Shown: positions 12,459 through 25,402 of the stretch, one piece after another | Layout of the letters: the number at the start of each line of letters is the position of its first letter | Numbering within the stretch: position 1 is the first letter of the stretch | Source of the DNA: Paramecium pentaurelia | Lineage: Eukaryota; Ciliophora; Oligohymenophorea; Peniculida; Parameciidae | NCBI GenBank assembly: GCA_905183005.1 | Contig: CAJJDO010000003.1 | Span: 283,562 to 347,561 of the forward strand | Reading direction: 5' to 3' | Length of the DNA stretch: 64,000 bases | The notes under the pieces: generated by a model | Told to the model about the DNA's origin: nothing | What the model saw: only the letters and a program-made list of their open reading frames with translations | Databases searched by the model: none | Position numbers and translations under genes: made by a program

Positions 12459-13651
12459 ATGTCTAAATTGAGTTAAACTAAGAAATCTATATTATTAACT
12501 GCTTTAGTAATATTTGGATCATTGGCAATAATAAGTAATTAATGATATACAAAAAAAAGCTTTTAATTTGTAAAATAGTCAGATAGTTTTTGTTGATTAA
12601 GAAGATACCTATGGAGTATTTAATCATCCTTTTATGTAAACATTTACTATGTTTATTGCTGAATTTCTATGTTTACTTGCCTTCTTTTATGTCAAAAGTA
12701 CTGAGTCTTATAAAAATTAATATCAAGAAGCTAATAATAATGGATTAAAAAGAATTAACATATTTTTAATACTCATCCCTGCTTGTTGTGATAGTATTGG
12801 AGCACTCTGTATCTACATATCATTAAATTTTTTACCACCTTCTGTTAATTCTATATTGACATGTGGAATTATTGCTACATCTGCCATTTTATCAAGATTG
12901 ATGTTAAAGAGAATGTATACAACCAAAGAAATATAAGGATGTTTATTAGTTTTAGTAGGAGTGGCTATTGTTGGCATAAGTGGTTTTGTATTTCCTGAAG
13001 AATAAAAATAAGAAGTACTTATATATATAATAATTCTAGGATTTCAAAAAATAAATAGTTTCAATATTCTTAATGTTATTCTCTATTTTCCTTTATGGAT
13101 TCTAATACACAATTGAAGAAAAGTATTATAAAACCTATTTCATCCATTAATTGGAACTTATTGGTTATGAGGGAATGTGGGGATTGATCATATATACAAT
13201 AATATGTATATCTTTGACTTTTACAAAATGTCCTTAAGTTCTTGATAATGTTTGTATTCCACATAATGGAGAGTTTTATTTTGAAAGAGCTGATTATTAT
13301 TTTCAGCAATTTTCTTAAAGTGCTCTTCTTTAATTTGCTATAATTTTTGGTATTCTATCAATTTCTGTTTACAATACTATGTGTCAGACAGTAACAAAAT
13401 ATTTATCTTGTGTTACTAGAGCATTAGTGGATGTTGCTAAAATTATGATGATATGGATTATATCTTTAATAATTTCATTAAGTACTTCATCATCAAATTA
13501 TCATTGGGAAAATGTGAGACTTGGAGCTATCATTATAGAGGTGATTGGATTTTCATTTGTTGTTGCTGGTGAAATCATATATAATTTCAATGCTACTTAA
13601 GTTGAAGATGATGAAGAAATAACACAGAATTTAAGTTTATAAAAAGGTTGA
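12459..13651 (+). CDS. SLC35F6-like drug/metabolite-family transporter
   Basis: Multi-spanning membrane protein of about 380 residues with about ten hydrophobic segments. Typical stretches are HPFMQTFTMFIAEFLCLLAF, PACCDSIGALCIYISLNFLP and, near the end, a segment equivalent to the second EamA half (SISVYNTMCQTVTKYLSCVT). Introns at 12535-12559 (25 nt) and 13015-13039 (25 nt) are needed; splicing the second restores FLYGFQYTIEEKYYKTYFIH, a conserved loop in this family. The product probably sits in an endomembrane, and the substrate cannot be told from sequence. The ATG at 12459 precedes the first membrane helix directly. The TGA stop is at 13649-13651. Confidence 0.85.
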
Positions 13652-15453
13652 AATAACATTAATTTATTTAAATGTTTATTTTATTAAATATAAAAATATT
13701 ATTTAATATTTTATTGATTTTCATTCTAAAAAATTATAAAGAGAGGTTAAAATACAAATATTTTAAGAAAGGTTTTTGCTGTTGATTTTGATAATATAGG
13801 GAAACTATTAATAAAGTAATCTTAAAGTAAATAAAATTTAATATATAATTCAAGAAATTTCTATCAAGATAACTAAACTGTAATAGACAAATTATAAGAA
13901 AGAATGAAAAAATATAATTTATAGTCACCAATCACTTTATAATACTTTATAATGAAAATAGATAAAATTATATAAAAAATACTAATAATATATGAAAAAT
14001 ATTGTAAAATTATTATTCTCCAAAGCAACTTGTATAATTACTTCATGGGTATAATGATATATCGATCATCTGACATTATAAGAGTACAAGATTAAAAACA
14101 ATAAGGAAAAATATAAGATTCACTTTATAATTTTAAGTCAAAAGAAACTCGATTTCTTGCTTTTGGCTTAAAAAGGATAGTCTATTTTATGTTATCGAAT
14201 AAAATATTAATAGCAAAATAAAACAAGATGAGCAGTTGAGTTAATTTATTAATAAGCTATTAATTTCATTATTAAAAAATTATATATATTCAAATATAGA
14301 TATACTCTTTCTTATAATTCAAGATTTTCATTAGTAAATATTTAAAAATAAAAAAATTTGAATTTTCATTTTATGGAAAATTTTGATGGCAAATGATCAA
14401 AATTAAAGCTCTAAAATAATGTTTTGATTAATAATTAAGAATATAATTAATTGAATATTAACTAGTATGTTAATAAAAATAAATAAGAAAATCTTTTATT
14501 ACGATATAATATTAATACAGAGTTAGGCTTAATGACTTTACGATTATCAAATGTAATATTTATTTTAAATTATTAATTAATAATAAAAATTTATTAAAAG
14601 ATTTAATTAATATATATAATTCGTATTGCCTTGTTAAAGAAACTAATTAAATTTTGAACATGATTATATTTTCATAATTCGAGGAAAAGTAATGTATATA
14701 GAAATGACATGGATTACTATATTTATAAATCTTTTTATGGATAATTAATATACTTATTATTATGTAATATAGTTTGATTAACTGTAAAAATGACTAGAAG
14801 CATTTGTTATAATCTAAAAATTACAAATGATTTATATTATCCTTAAAATTTTAACCTTTTTAGCAATATTGATCACAAATTAGGATGAATTATAACTTAC
14901 TCAAACTACTAAAAAGTTAAACTAGAATTCTTCCAATTCCAAAACTTCAAATTCTTTTGTGTGTTTGAATACAATATATATAGGATATAGAAAGAATAAT
15001 TATGATAAAATCATCAAAAAAAATAACAATAACTTTCATTTAGTTTTCTAACATTTGAGATCTGTTATCTTCGTATTTATTCTTCTTCTTGTTAAAATTG
15101 TACTATTAGAGATCTATTTATATAGTGAATATAAGTACATTTTAGAGTTATTGATGAGGTCTATAGAATTTTTAAATTTTAGCTTCAGCTATAACAAATA
15201 ATTAGGCTGAAGCATATTGTGCTGATTAAGTTGTCTTGTTTGGAGATTAGTCTTTTTTACTGCTACATGTACATCCCATTAAATTTTTTATAAGAAAATA
15301 TCTTCACAAAGAATTAGAAATTTTAATTCAAAATTTATAATCAAAATTTCAAATATATTTATTAGATGAGCTTTCTTATACATATAATTCCAAAAATTCC
15401 TGTATAAAGGTAAAATAATATATTAATTTTTATATTAAACCTTGAAAGTTTAA
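13652..15453. other. AT-rich intergenic stretch with one doubtful ORF
   Basis: 1.8 kb between the transporter and CLPTM1 genes. It contains a hairpin at 14131-14174 (listed separately) and a frame open from about 15156 to 15445 (AEAYCADQVVLFGD...) with no homologous motif I recognise. That frame could be an exon of a small gene or chance. I see no RNA gene that I can support. Confidence 0.35.
14131..14174. repeat. Imperfect hairpin
   Basis: TTTTAAGTCAAAAG pairs with CTTTTGGCTTAAAA (one G-T pair) around a loop whose inner part AAA...TTT can extend the stem. It is isolated in an intergenic region and long for chance. Its function is unknown: a small structured RNA, an mRNA 3' signal or an inverted-repeat remnant are all possible. 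Confidence 0.5.
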
Positions 15454-17120
15454 ATGAACAATTAAGTTCAAGGGAATGTAAACTAAGCTCAATAAGGGAA
15501 CCTAGCTTAGTAATAAGGAGGTTTAGGATTTTTTAGAATAATTTTAACAATTATTGGAATAAATTACATGGTTTCTTTTTTCCAATCAAATTCTAATGTA
15601 GATACTTATTTTAACATATTAAACTAAAATAATCTATTCAATTTAACAATATCAAATAATGTTACTGATTGGAGTCTAAGAGAATTAGATTTATCTTATA
15701 ATAAAGACACAATAATTTTTAAGAACATTACTTTAACAGGAGAGGAAGTATAAATATAGATTATCGAAGCTACTTTAAAATCCTTTTTTTAACATTGAAT
15801 TAGGAAATAGCAACTTTAATATAAGTTCTAGTTTTTCATTAACAAAGCTTATGAAAGTTTAATAGAATGAGAAAAAGAATTTATTATTTGATAAACATGA
15901 TGAGTATATGATAAATAAACCTGAAGAAAATTCAACAAATTAAAAATATGAATGGCATGTTAAAAATAAATAATACATATTATTTGTTTATGATACAAGT
16001 TCTTACCCAAAAAATTAAATTCCACCATAAATTAAATGTATAATTATTTATAATTTAGATCAATTTAAAAGAACAGACGAAGGTTTTATATATACTCCAA
16101 ATCTAGATGTAGATAACTATTTTTTAAGAAAGAAAGATCACATTATAATATAAAAAAATGAAACTTATGAAATTCCAATAGAATTTAATTGTTATTATTC
16201 TTGGAAATATTATATGATTGATTCCTTGAAAAATGCAGGCAAATTTTATGAGAATTTGGGAATGGATATGTATGATGAAATAGCTGAAGATAATACTAAA
16301 GAGATGCTCTTTGAAACTAATTTTTATTTGGTTGCACTTACTATGATAGTTAGTTTATTGCATACTATATTTTCTACATTAGCAATAAAGAATGACTTTT
16401 AATATTGGAAGAATTTGAATTCATAAGAAGGTATTTCTATTAGAGCATTATATACAAATTTTGTATTTGATGTCATTATTACTTTGTATTTATTAGATAA
16501 TGAAACATCATATCTGATTATAGTTTAATAATTTATTGAATTAGGATTGATGGTATGGAAAATCACAAAAACTACAAAATTTAAATTAATAAATGTGTTT
16601 CCTTATGTACGATTTTTGCATTAAAAATCATATGAATCTAAAACTTAATAATATGATTAAAAAGCAGCTAAATTCTTATATAAATTATCAATCCCATTAT
16701 TTGGTGGTTATCTTATTTATGCTTTGATTTACTAAGAACACAAAGGAATTTATTCTTTTATAATAGAAAGTTTGGTTGAATTTATCTATTTATTTGGTTT
16801 TATAAATATGACTCCTTAACTTTTTATAAATTACAAATTAAAATCAGTAGCTCATTTACCATGGAGAACAATGATATACAAATTTTTGAACACTATAATT
16901 GATGATTTATTTGCATTTATAATAACTATGCCATGGTTAAAAAGATTAAGTTGTTTTAGAGATGATATAATATTTCTTATATATATATATCAAAGAAGAA
17001 TCTATAAAGTAGATCCAAATAGATTAGTAATTTTTAATAATTAATTTTTAGGATGCAGGTTATGCTTAGGATATAGATACAAAATAAGAATTAACAGATG
17101 GTAAAGAAAAGAAAGATTGA
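15454..17120 (+). CDS. CLPTM1 family transmembrane protein
   Basis: Homologue of cleft lip and palate transmembrane protein 1/CRR9, multi-pass proteins of the ER and plasma membrane linked in animals to receptor trafficking and lipid scrambling. The N-terminus is Gln-rich (MNNQVQGNVNQAQQGN) and leads into a membrane anchor (FFRIILTIIGINYMVSFF) and a luminal domain with N-glycosylation sites. Family signatures: MLFETNFYLVALTMIVSLLH, LYLLDNETSYLI (about 16480-16520), NMTPQLFINYKLKSVAHLPW (about 16808-16865), FLNTIIDDLFAFIITMP and IYIYQRRIYKVDPNR (about 16980-17025). A 25-nt intron at 17027-17051 gives the C-terminal DAGYAQDIDTKQ and the TGA at 17118. The reading frame breaks once near 15755-15800, beside a T7 run; an unresolved intron or an indel is likely there. 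Confidence 0.9.
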
Positions 17121-17349
17121 TGTTTATGTTTATTGTACAATAAAATTAATTCAGAATCATAAATTATTATAAAATAAGATATACATAAATTAAATTAAAA
17201 AAATAGATCTTACTTTTTCTTATGTTAAATTTCCTATAAATTTATATTAGTTTAATATTGATATAAAAGGATTATCATTCATTTTTGATTTAGATTATGA
17301 AAGAAGTAATAAAAACAAAATGATAATTAATTTTATTTTTAACAATCAA

Positions 17350-18647
17350 ATGTCTGGCTACTCATAAGTAGGATTGTTTGAAAACCGTTCTAATAACTTG
17401 GATTCTCTATCTAATGATGTGCATCTTATTTAGTAAACACTCCAAGGGTGGACTTAAATTTTCAGTTAACTAATGGAGATTAGCATAGAAACACATAAAC
17501 AAAATCAGTCCAACGTATTGTTAAATTATTTAAATACAGACTGCATTACTTTAACAATTGATGATATAATTGCAATAAAGATCCTAATATTCTTAACCAA
17601 AAGACTAGATTAAATTATCTCCAATTAGACCAACTAAAACTGAACCAGATGAATACATAAAACCAGAAAATTTTTCAAGGATCTTTAATAATCCTAAAAA
17701 GGTATATTAATTGTATATTATAAAGATTTCTATCATGTAATTGTAAGGGACTCCATTTGATTCAGCTTTCGAAAGTATTAATAAGGAACTAGAAGATCCA
17801 ATAAGAGATGACTTATATTTATCTGTTCCTAAGTCAATGTAATTGTCTATTGATAAAAATATGCAAAAAAAGAATCAATAAATAGATCTCCATCCACAAA
17901 GTGCTAAAAACACTTATGAGAATAAATAATTTGCTTTTAATAAACCAACTCGTTCTTAAGATATGAAATCTAATAAAGAGAATAATTTAAATTAGTATCC
18001 TATTAATAGACCAGAATCTAAACGTAATTTTGATTAACCACAATTATCTACTGTACTTGAAGAAAATCAATCATCTTTGATGATTCCTAATGAAAATAAT
18101 ATTAGATGTAATATATTTGAAATTATCATCAGATTCTATTACTTAATCACACAGATAATATGATTTAAGTTGTAATTAAAAAAATACATAGAATAGTTAA
18201 AGACCACTTAATTATTACTAATAATAATAACTATAATTAGAGAATAACAGAGCTTCATCAAAATCATGTTATGGAGCAAATAATAATCTTTAACAATAGA
18301 TTCTCACTAACAATATCAACATAATGAATTCATAATAGCATTTACAATTGTAGTAATAATAACCAACATAAAATTAATCTTAAAATAATTTAAATAGTTA
18401 AAGTACAAAAAATATCAAATAATATCAATTCTAAAATACTAATGTTTCTATTAAATTGCCAATCGATACTGTCAATTAAGTAAAATTTTCAAATTCTATA
18501 AAGATATCAAGCCAAAGAGCTAAAAGCTACAGTGAATAAAATTGTAAGAAACAATTAAGCAAACGATGTTTGGATGTTGATTTATTTGATAAAAAATATG
18601 AAACTAGTTAGGAGTTGATATGGAAAGTTCAGAAGAACAAAATATGA
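17350..18647 (+). CDS. Gln/Asn-rich low-complexity protein
   Basis: About 400 residues starting MSGYSQVGLFENRSNNLD. GT...AG introns at 17515-17539 (25 nt), 17702-17725 (24 nt) and one 25-nt intron near 18108 connect the frames. Splicing the first removes a frame that hits TGA and yields LSPIRPTKTEPDEYIKPEN. The C-terminal 170 residues are dominated by Gln (many TAA/TAG codons) and Asn, with tracts such as QQHLQLQQQQPTQNQSQ, then a basic tail. There is no catalytic motif. Such proteins are often disordered scaffolds or prion-like; that is inference. It starts 229 bp after the CLPTM1 stop on the same strand. Confidence 0.68.
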
Positions 18648-20331
18648 AATTTATATTTTATATATTAATCTTGGTTCACAAATTTAAAGAAATTTAAAGA
18701 CAATTAAAAATAATATTTTAAAATTCAATAAGGATCTACAACATAGATCCTTATTGTAAAAAAGAATAATTCTTAATGTTAATTTTGCTGTAAATATTAA
18801 TATTTAACTTCCAAAGACATTTAAAAATTGCAGTATTTAAACTTTTATCTTAATCTAATTTATGATAACAAAGAAGAAAGAATTAAAAAGAAAAATAGAA
18901 ATAGGAAATCTAATTGGCTCCTTATTTAGAATATATTTTATATTAACATATTAATTAAATATTTAATTTTATTAATCCAATATTTCTTAAATGAAAAAAT
19001 AGAGGTGATTAAATGGTTGCAATGATCTAAAATTTAGAATAAAACGGCTATATGAATATATTAAGTTTATACATTTGAGTCTAAATTCCTTCATGAAGAA
19101 GTTCATTAATTAAATGATTTAACTTATCTAATTCATAATTAATATTTTATTCATTTATTCTACCTCTTTAACAATATAAGTTAATTTTAGAATCTTATGA
19201 ATTTTTCAATAATATATATTATATAACTTCTCAGGCTTTTAGCAAATTTTTATACATAATTACTATCTAGAATATAGAATATAGATTGGGAAGATTATGA
19301 ATTGAAATCGATATTTTTCAAAATATTGATAAAAGATTAATTGAATTGTGATATAAAGACGAGAAATATAATATATGTTTCAGTTAAAATAATAATGTTG
19401 ATCAGTAAAATATTCTTAAATATAAATCAGTTAAAGTCTATAATGTAGTGTTTCATCTGAATGAAAAATTGTATTTGAAGTAATATTAGTAAATAAATAT
19501 GTCTTTCCCAAATAATTCAAATCCGATACCATAAAGAGCGGTTTTAAAAATAGCACCAGAGTGTAGTGCTAATTTATAATTTTTTATCAAATTTTAAATT
19601 ATAATTTGATTATCAATAGAAATTTTATTAAATTTAAACAACTAGTTTGAAATAAGTGTTATCATTAGTTTCTAATTATAGTAAGTTTAACATCTAATAA
19701 ATATTTTAATATTGAGGCCAGATAGATATAAAAAATGAATATTTGCTATTTAAATAGTAAATTAGACTATCTGTTCTAAAAGTTCCAAAAAATGATTCTT
19801 TGTTTTAGCAATACTTACCAAGGTGTTTATATGATATTTTATATCTTTTCATTAGACAATAAATAAACTCTTTTGGAGATCAAGCAGATTTGAAAGATTC
19901 ATAAGATTTAGAATTATGAAGATTGCGTAAAATGATGGTATGAAGACATGGATTACAGAGAAATATTTATTTCAACTAAATCATAAGCAGCTGATAATTA
20001 AGAGATGTAAAATATATTTATTATTTTCATTAAGTGTGTAATTTCTCATTAGCCTTTTTGTTGTTGAGCTGATAATTCAGGATTGATAATGATTATATAT
20101 ATATATTTAAATAATTAATAAGAAGTTCATACATACTAATTATGTTTTTTAAATATATAAATTAGTAAAATTAATAAGGAAATGATACCCAAAAATAAGA
20201 GAATAATAAGATTTATAAAAAGAAATATAAGCTACATTTATGTAAAATTATTTTATATACTATTGATTAATTTAGTAAATCCAACAATACTATAATCTTA
20301 AAACAAGTAATATGTTTTATTTATTCATCAT
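18648..20331. other. AT-rich region with unresolved ORF fragments
   Basis: 1.7 kb without a gene I can define. On the minus strand about 18680-19230 is open except for one TGA and reads partly like protein (NYELDKLNHLINELLHEG), so a decayed or intron-broken gene is possible. On the plus strand about 19870-20090 encodes a short basic plus hydrophobic stretch. A small hairpin TAGCAC/GTGCTA lies at 19551-19571. None of these is supported by a recognisable family. Confidence 0.3.
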
Positions 20332-21015
20332 TCACATTATAGAATTTAGATAAGATTTGAACGATTTTTGTGTTTCTATTAGAGAGTTCAAATTTTCTTT
20401 AATTTTAATTGATTTATTCTGTAAACTTACTTTGGCCATTATTTATGGATTATTTTATAGTAATTCATCATATTCTTTCTTTAATTCATTATAATCTTTT
20501 TAATAGTATTATTAGTGTGTTTCTAATAAAGATAGTGCATTTTCAAGTAATTTTAATAGGGGATCTGTAAAAGTTTTTTAAGGTGAATCATTCTTCTTTG
20601 ATACTATTTTTTATAGTATATTTTTAATAGTTTTTGTATGGAAAAGTTTAGTATCACTTAGACATTTTTATGAGACACAAGAATTAGGTATCACAGAGAT
20701 ATTTTCATTTATATGAATATCCTACATATCCAAAGAATTATGATGATGAAATGTTCTATTAAATGGGGAATGAATCATAGAACGTACTTTTGATTTGGAA
20801 TTCATTTTAACATATTCAATCAGATTTTTTATTTAATTATTTCTATGTTGTCTAGCATCCATTTATGAAGTTTTTAAAGTTTAAGAGTATTTTTCAAGAA
20901 ACGTTAATTTAGAGCTTACAAATTCTAAACTTATAGATGATAATTAATCAAGCATTCCCATAATTTACTCAAATAGTATTCTATATTCCTAATCTAATTA
21001 GAAAATAGAGGTCAT
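20332..21015 (-). CDS. Uncharacterised helical/coiled-coil-like protein
   Basis: An uninterrupted frame of 227 codons with TAA/TAG as Gln: ATG at 21013-21015, TGA at 20332-20334, no intron needed. Highly charged and helix-prone (LEKYSQTLKTSQMDARQHRN; near the end LETHQQYYQKDYNELKKEYD), with a His cluster (TFHHHN) and Ser-rich middle. No known domain. An earlier ATG-in-frame residue at 20961 is possible, but the upstream codons look coding, so the upstream start is chosen. It is divergent from the WD40 gene, with only 37 bp between the two start codons. Confidence 0.7.
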
Positions 21016-21052
21016 GTATATAATCGTTAAGTATTTTTAATTATTTTAATTT
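21016..21052. promoter_or_regulatory. 37-bp divergent start-to-start spacer
   Basis: Both 5' untranslated leaders and any promoter shared by the coiled-coil gene (-) and the WD40 gene (+) must fit into, or overlap beyond, this 37-bp A/T-only-like stretch. It contains no motif that I can name. Confidence 0.5.
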
Positions 21053-22734
21053 ATGGAGCACGATCCTTTGACATAATTTTTGCATCTACTCAAATAAAAG
21101 CAAGCAATTAATGAGAAATAATTCTGGGAATTGAGTAATGAAGAAGGGCATTCTGCAGAATAAGAAATAGCATTAGCAAAAGAATTAATGATTTAAGAGA
21201 GACATATTTAATTGATTGATTAAACTATAAAGTAAATTAGATTATATGATTTTAGATTGAGAAATCAAGATAAAACTTTGAATTTTGCATTCCCTATGAA
21301 ATATGCTATGAATTTAATATAAAATCCTGATATAATAGAAGAATACAAGTAGTATAATATTATTGATGTTTCAGAAGAATTCGAAAAGATTGTAATAAAT
21401 TATGTTATTATAAATTTAGAATTTTAATACCATCACTGAAGAACAGGTTAAAGGCTTTTTGATTATGAAATTTGATGATACAGCTAGTTAAAGGAGTGAT
21501 GCATGGGAAGATGATTTAGGTGAAGTAGTTGAAGTTGATAATCAAGAATTAGAAGACTTAGAAAAAGAAGTTGATTAATAGGAAGAGAAAATAATGGAAG
21601 AAGAAGAATAAATGATTAAATAATAGCCTGAATTATTAGAATAAATTGAAGAAAATCATATTGATCCTAATTGGAAAATTGATGAATCTAAAGCCTAATT
21701 GAAAATTCATAATAAAGTTATATGCACTTTTGCTTAGAATCCTGTTTCAAAAGATACAATAGCAAGTGGTTCTGAAGATGATCATCTAAAAATTATTAAA
21801 CTTTCTACTCAAAAAATAATATTTGAAAAGAAATATGATGAAACTGTAGGTTTAGTAGATTTTAGTTATGATGGCAAATATGTTGCTGCTGGTATACTAA
21901 CAGGAAAGATTTATATTTATTTATTGAATGATATGAGTGAAAAAATACTTGATGGAAGTCAAACAGAACCTAGTGTATTAAAATGGCATCCAAAAGGAAA
22001 TGTTATATTAGCAGGATTCTAAGATTCTACTTTATGGATGTGGAATGGAGTTAATGGTGAAGTAATGAGTGTATTTGCAGGCCATGAAGCAGAAATTACT
22101 TGTGGTGGTTTCACTCTAGATGGAAAATTAGTTGTTAGTGGTTCTGCTGATCAATCATTTAGAATTTGGAAACCAAATACTTCTGAATAAGTTGTAAAAA
22201 TAAGTGCAGTTGCACATAAACATAATTATCATAAGGATGATGTTGTTTGTTTTGTATAACATCATAAATAACCAATCATTGCAACTGGTAGTAGTGATTC
22301 AACTATTGCATTTATCAATTTTGAAGATGGAAAAGTAAATTCTAATCTAATTATTAGGTTATTGGTAAAAGTGATCCTTTAGGAGATAGTATTGTTGAAT
22401 TATGTTTTATTGGAACTAATTAACCAATTATTGTTGCAGGAGATATGTCAGGTTCTATATATATCTATAATTGGAATTAAATGAAATTAATAGAAAAACT
22501 ATGTTTGTGCAAAGTAATATATAACTTATCTTTAATTAGAATTCAATCACAAAAATTTTATTTTAATACCAACATTTCTAAATCTCTAGTTTAGATGGTA
22601 AAATAGTTACATTTGATGTAAGATAAATGCACAATTACAAAGTAATTTAAGCTAAATCAGGAATTTATGAAATGATAGTTGAAGAAGGATGGATTTTAAT
22701 AGGATGTGAAAATGGTTTTGTATATGTTTATTGA
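21053..22734 (+). CDS. WD40 repeat protein, AAMP-like, with extra N-terminal domain
   Basis: About 535 residues. From about 21480 an acidic linker (SDAWEDDLGEVVEVDNQELE) leads into at least seven WD40 blades, for example DTIASGSEDDHLKII, GLVDFSYDGKYVAAG, LKWHPKGNVILAGFQDSTLW, VVSGSADQSFRIW and IIATGSSDSTIAFI. The acidic start plus blade wording resemble angio-associated migratory cell protein, the Sqt1-like ribosome-assembly chaperone group. The first 125 residues (MEHDPLTQFLHLLKQKQAIN...) are helical and not part of the usual AAMP; I do not recognise them. Introns at 21392-21419 (28 nt), 22335-22357 (23 nt) and 22514-22539 (26 nt) are supported by frame and by WD-blade continuity. The TGA is at 22732-22734. 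Confidence 0.82.
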
Positions 22735-22850
22735 TTTTTTTGTATATATATTTCAATAATATAAATAAATTTCCTTATTAAATTTTAAAATTAGAGAGTT
22801 AAAATAAATTTAATAATAATTATAATAAAAAATTAGTGATAATCAAGATT

Positions 22851-23537
22851 TCATTATTTTGCTAATAAAGCTTAATAACTTTAATTCAAACTTTCATTTT
22901 CTTTTCTTAATTATTCATTTTCTATTATATAACCACTTAAGCAACCTAAATGTTTTTTAATAGAGATCTAAAAATATAAAAAAACTATTACATTTTCTTC
23001 CTATAATTATTTTAATTAAACTTTCAAAGATTCATTTTCTAATTAAGATTTATTTATTTCAAATTTCAATTAATCAACTTAATCATTTGAACCTTAATTA
23101 CATTTTCTAACTTTTATTTTCAGTTCATCTATTTATTTTAATCTTTCTTAATCTAATTACATATTTTAAGCTTATGATTCAAATATTTATTTAGAATGCT
23201 AATCCTTTTCAAATTTTAATTTACTAATTTCTTATTCTAAATCAGCTATTGTTTTTTCAGCTTTTAATAATTTTCTTTTATGTTTATCACAATCACCTGT
23301 TTTTTCAAGAATAATTTCTGTTAAAATCTTCTACTCACAATCTAAACCTCTAAATTTATTTAATTCCATTAATTAAACATTATTATCATTTTTTAATTAT
23401 TATATTTCTTCCATCTTTGTTTTGAGTGATTAATTCAATCTCTAATTTTCTTCCATTAAAAGCTAAATTCTCTATTCTACCTTACTAAGATCTCTATTTT
23501 AATTCTCTTTACTATTGCTTATTTTAAGTTGCTACAT
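22851..23537 (-). CDS. Coiled-coil protein
   Basis: About 220 residues, almost entirely heptad-like: VEQRIQLLMEENQRLNQSLK, ADLEQEISKLKFEKDQHSKQ and ENEQLRKENESLNQSYQALL near the end. A 24-nt intron (GTAATAG...TTTTAG, about 22970-22995) keeps the C-terminal heptads in register. ATG at 23535-23537, TGA at 22851-22853. Convergent with the WD40 gene, 116 bp between stops. A structural role such as cytoskeleton or basal body is plausible but not shown by the sequence. Confidence 0.72.
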
Positions 23538-25402
23538 TAAACAGTCTGTTAAAATTTACAAATAAAATTAATCAACGTTATTAAAAAAAGCAAACTTTTA
23601 TCATAAATATTTATTATGCAATAAAATAATAAAAATTGATATATCAAGTTTTCAAATGATATTAAACTCAAACATGTATTATATTTACAAATAAATTCTG
23701 AAACAATGATTGATGTCATAATATACTAAATTAATATTATTTATTAATAAAATAAATAATATCAATAAGGAAAATGCCATATAATTAAATTTTATATGTT
23801 AAGCTGTTATTCACTAAAAATAGATTACTATAAGAATCAAAAATCTATTAATTTATTCTATTTAAATTATATACTAATTAATTTGCAATCAATAGTACTA
23901 ATATATGTAAATACTTTACTCTGTAAATTCACTTAAAATAAAAAAAGAAAACTTTCTTAAATATAAGAAATTGATCATATTATACCCTCCATATTTTTAT
24001 TATTCTTTTTTTCGATAGTTAGTTTAATCATGTAATTTTAAATATATTTATAATTAAATTTGTAAAAAAAAGTTAAACAAACAACACCATTTAAATAAAA
24101 AATTACTTAGCCCTTTAATTATTCCTAATTTGTTATCATATTTTGTGTCTAATAATCAAATAGTAATAATTTACTTAATTAAAGTGTAATAACTTGATCA
24201 TATATGAAGATCATAATGAACTATTCAAATTAAAAATAGCTACTTTTTATTAACATTAATATTCTCCTACTTATCAAAAAAGGTCAAATATTTTAGAAAA
24301 TGACGAATTTAGAGCTAAAGTACATTAGTCTATACATAGAATGTTCGAGATTAAAATTTAATATATAAATTGATCTTGGATTTTTGGAATAAATAACAAC
24401 AGACTCCAAATCCTTAAAAATATATGAATTATTTATCAATTAGCTAATTGAAAGCCAAATGTAATATTTTTTATTCTAAGAGCATTACTAAATTTAATTT
24501 CCATTGTTAAAACTTAATCTCTAAAATATGTTTAATTCAAAAAGGATTTAAATAGTAAATTAGTATATATAGATATAGTTCTTATACAAAAATATAAAAA
24601 ATATAATAAAAACGTGAAGTTCTTGAAGGTAAATTTGAAATGGTGAAGAAGATAACATCAAATGGTCAGGTAATTCGCAATAATTCCATTATTAATTATT
24701 TTAATACGAGATTATCTCATATTTTGTGCTCGTTTTATCTTTCGTAGAAATTAATATTTTTCGTTTAGAGCTCAAAATTACTATATGTTAAATCATAAAT
24801 GCTTTATTAGTAATAAAATATAACTTTTTCGTGTTAGTTCAGATAGAAACTGAATTTAATTTGAAATTTAAAATCTAAAGAGGAGAGGATTCAAAAAGAA
24901 GATATTCTTATTATTAAAACCGACTCAATTAAAAATTAATTATTATTTATAAACTTTCAGTCATGTATAAAAAAGGAAATAATACAAAAAACTTTACAAC
25001 ACCTAAGAATAAGGTTTAAGGTATAAATAATGAGCTTAATAAAAAATAATTTTTTAATATTAATTAATGAAACTCAGCAAATATAAATGAAATAATAAAA
25101 AACATTTTTTAACTTTAGTTTCCGCCAAAAACTATTACAGAGTTTAAAGAAACTGATGAAATTTGAGAGTTTATGAATTCGATGATCAAATATGTGTGCT
25201 TATTATTATTGATAAATAGTAGACATAAAATCTGACAACCAAACAACTTTTCTTTAAAGTTAGGCTTAAGGATGGATATCAATATTTTCTTATATCATAT
25301 TAATTCAATATTATTAGATTGATCTTAATAATTTTCTTAATTTATAATTTAAGTAGTTTGGTGGTATTTCTTCAGCTCAAATTTTTTTTTTTTCATTATT
25401 AA
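23538..25402. other. AT-rich intergenic stretch
   Basis: 1.9 kb before the giant gene A. A 35-codon frame (24963-25070, MYKKGNNTKNFTTPKNKVQ) and a short basic stretch near 24600-24670 are the only coding-like items, both too short to call. No tRNA or other RNA gene is recognised. Confidence 0.35.
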
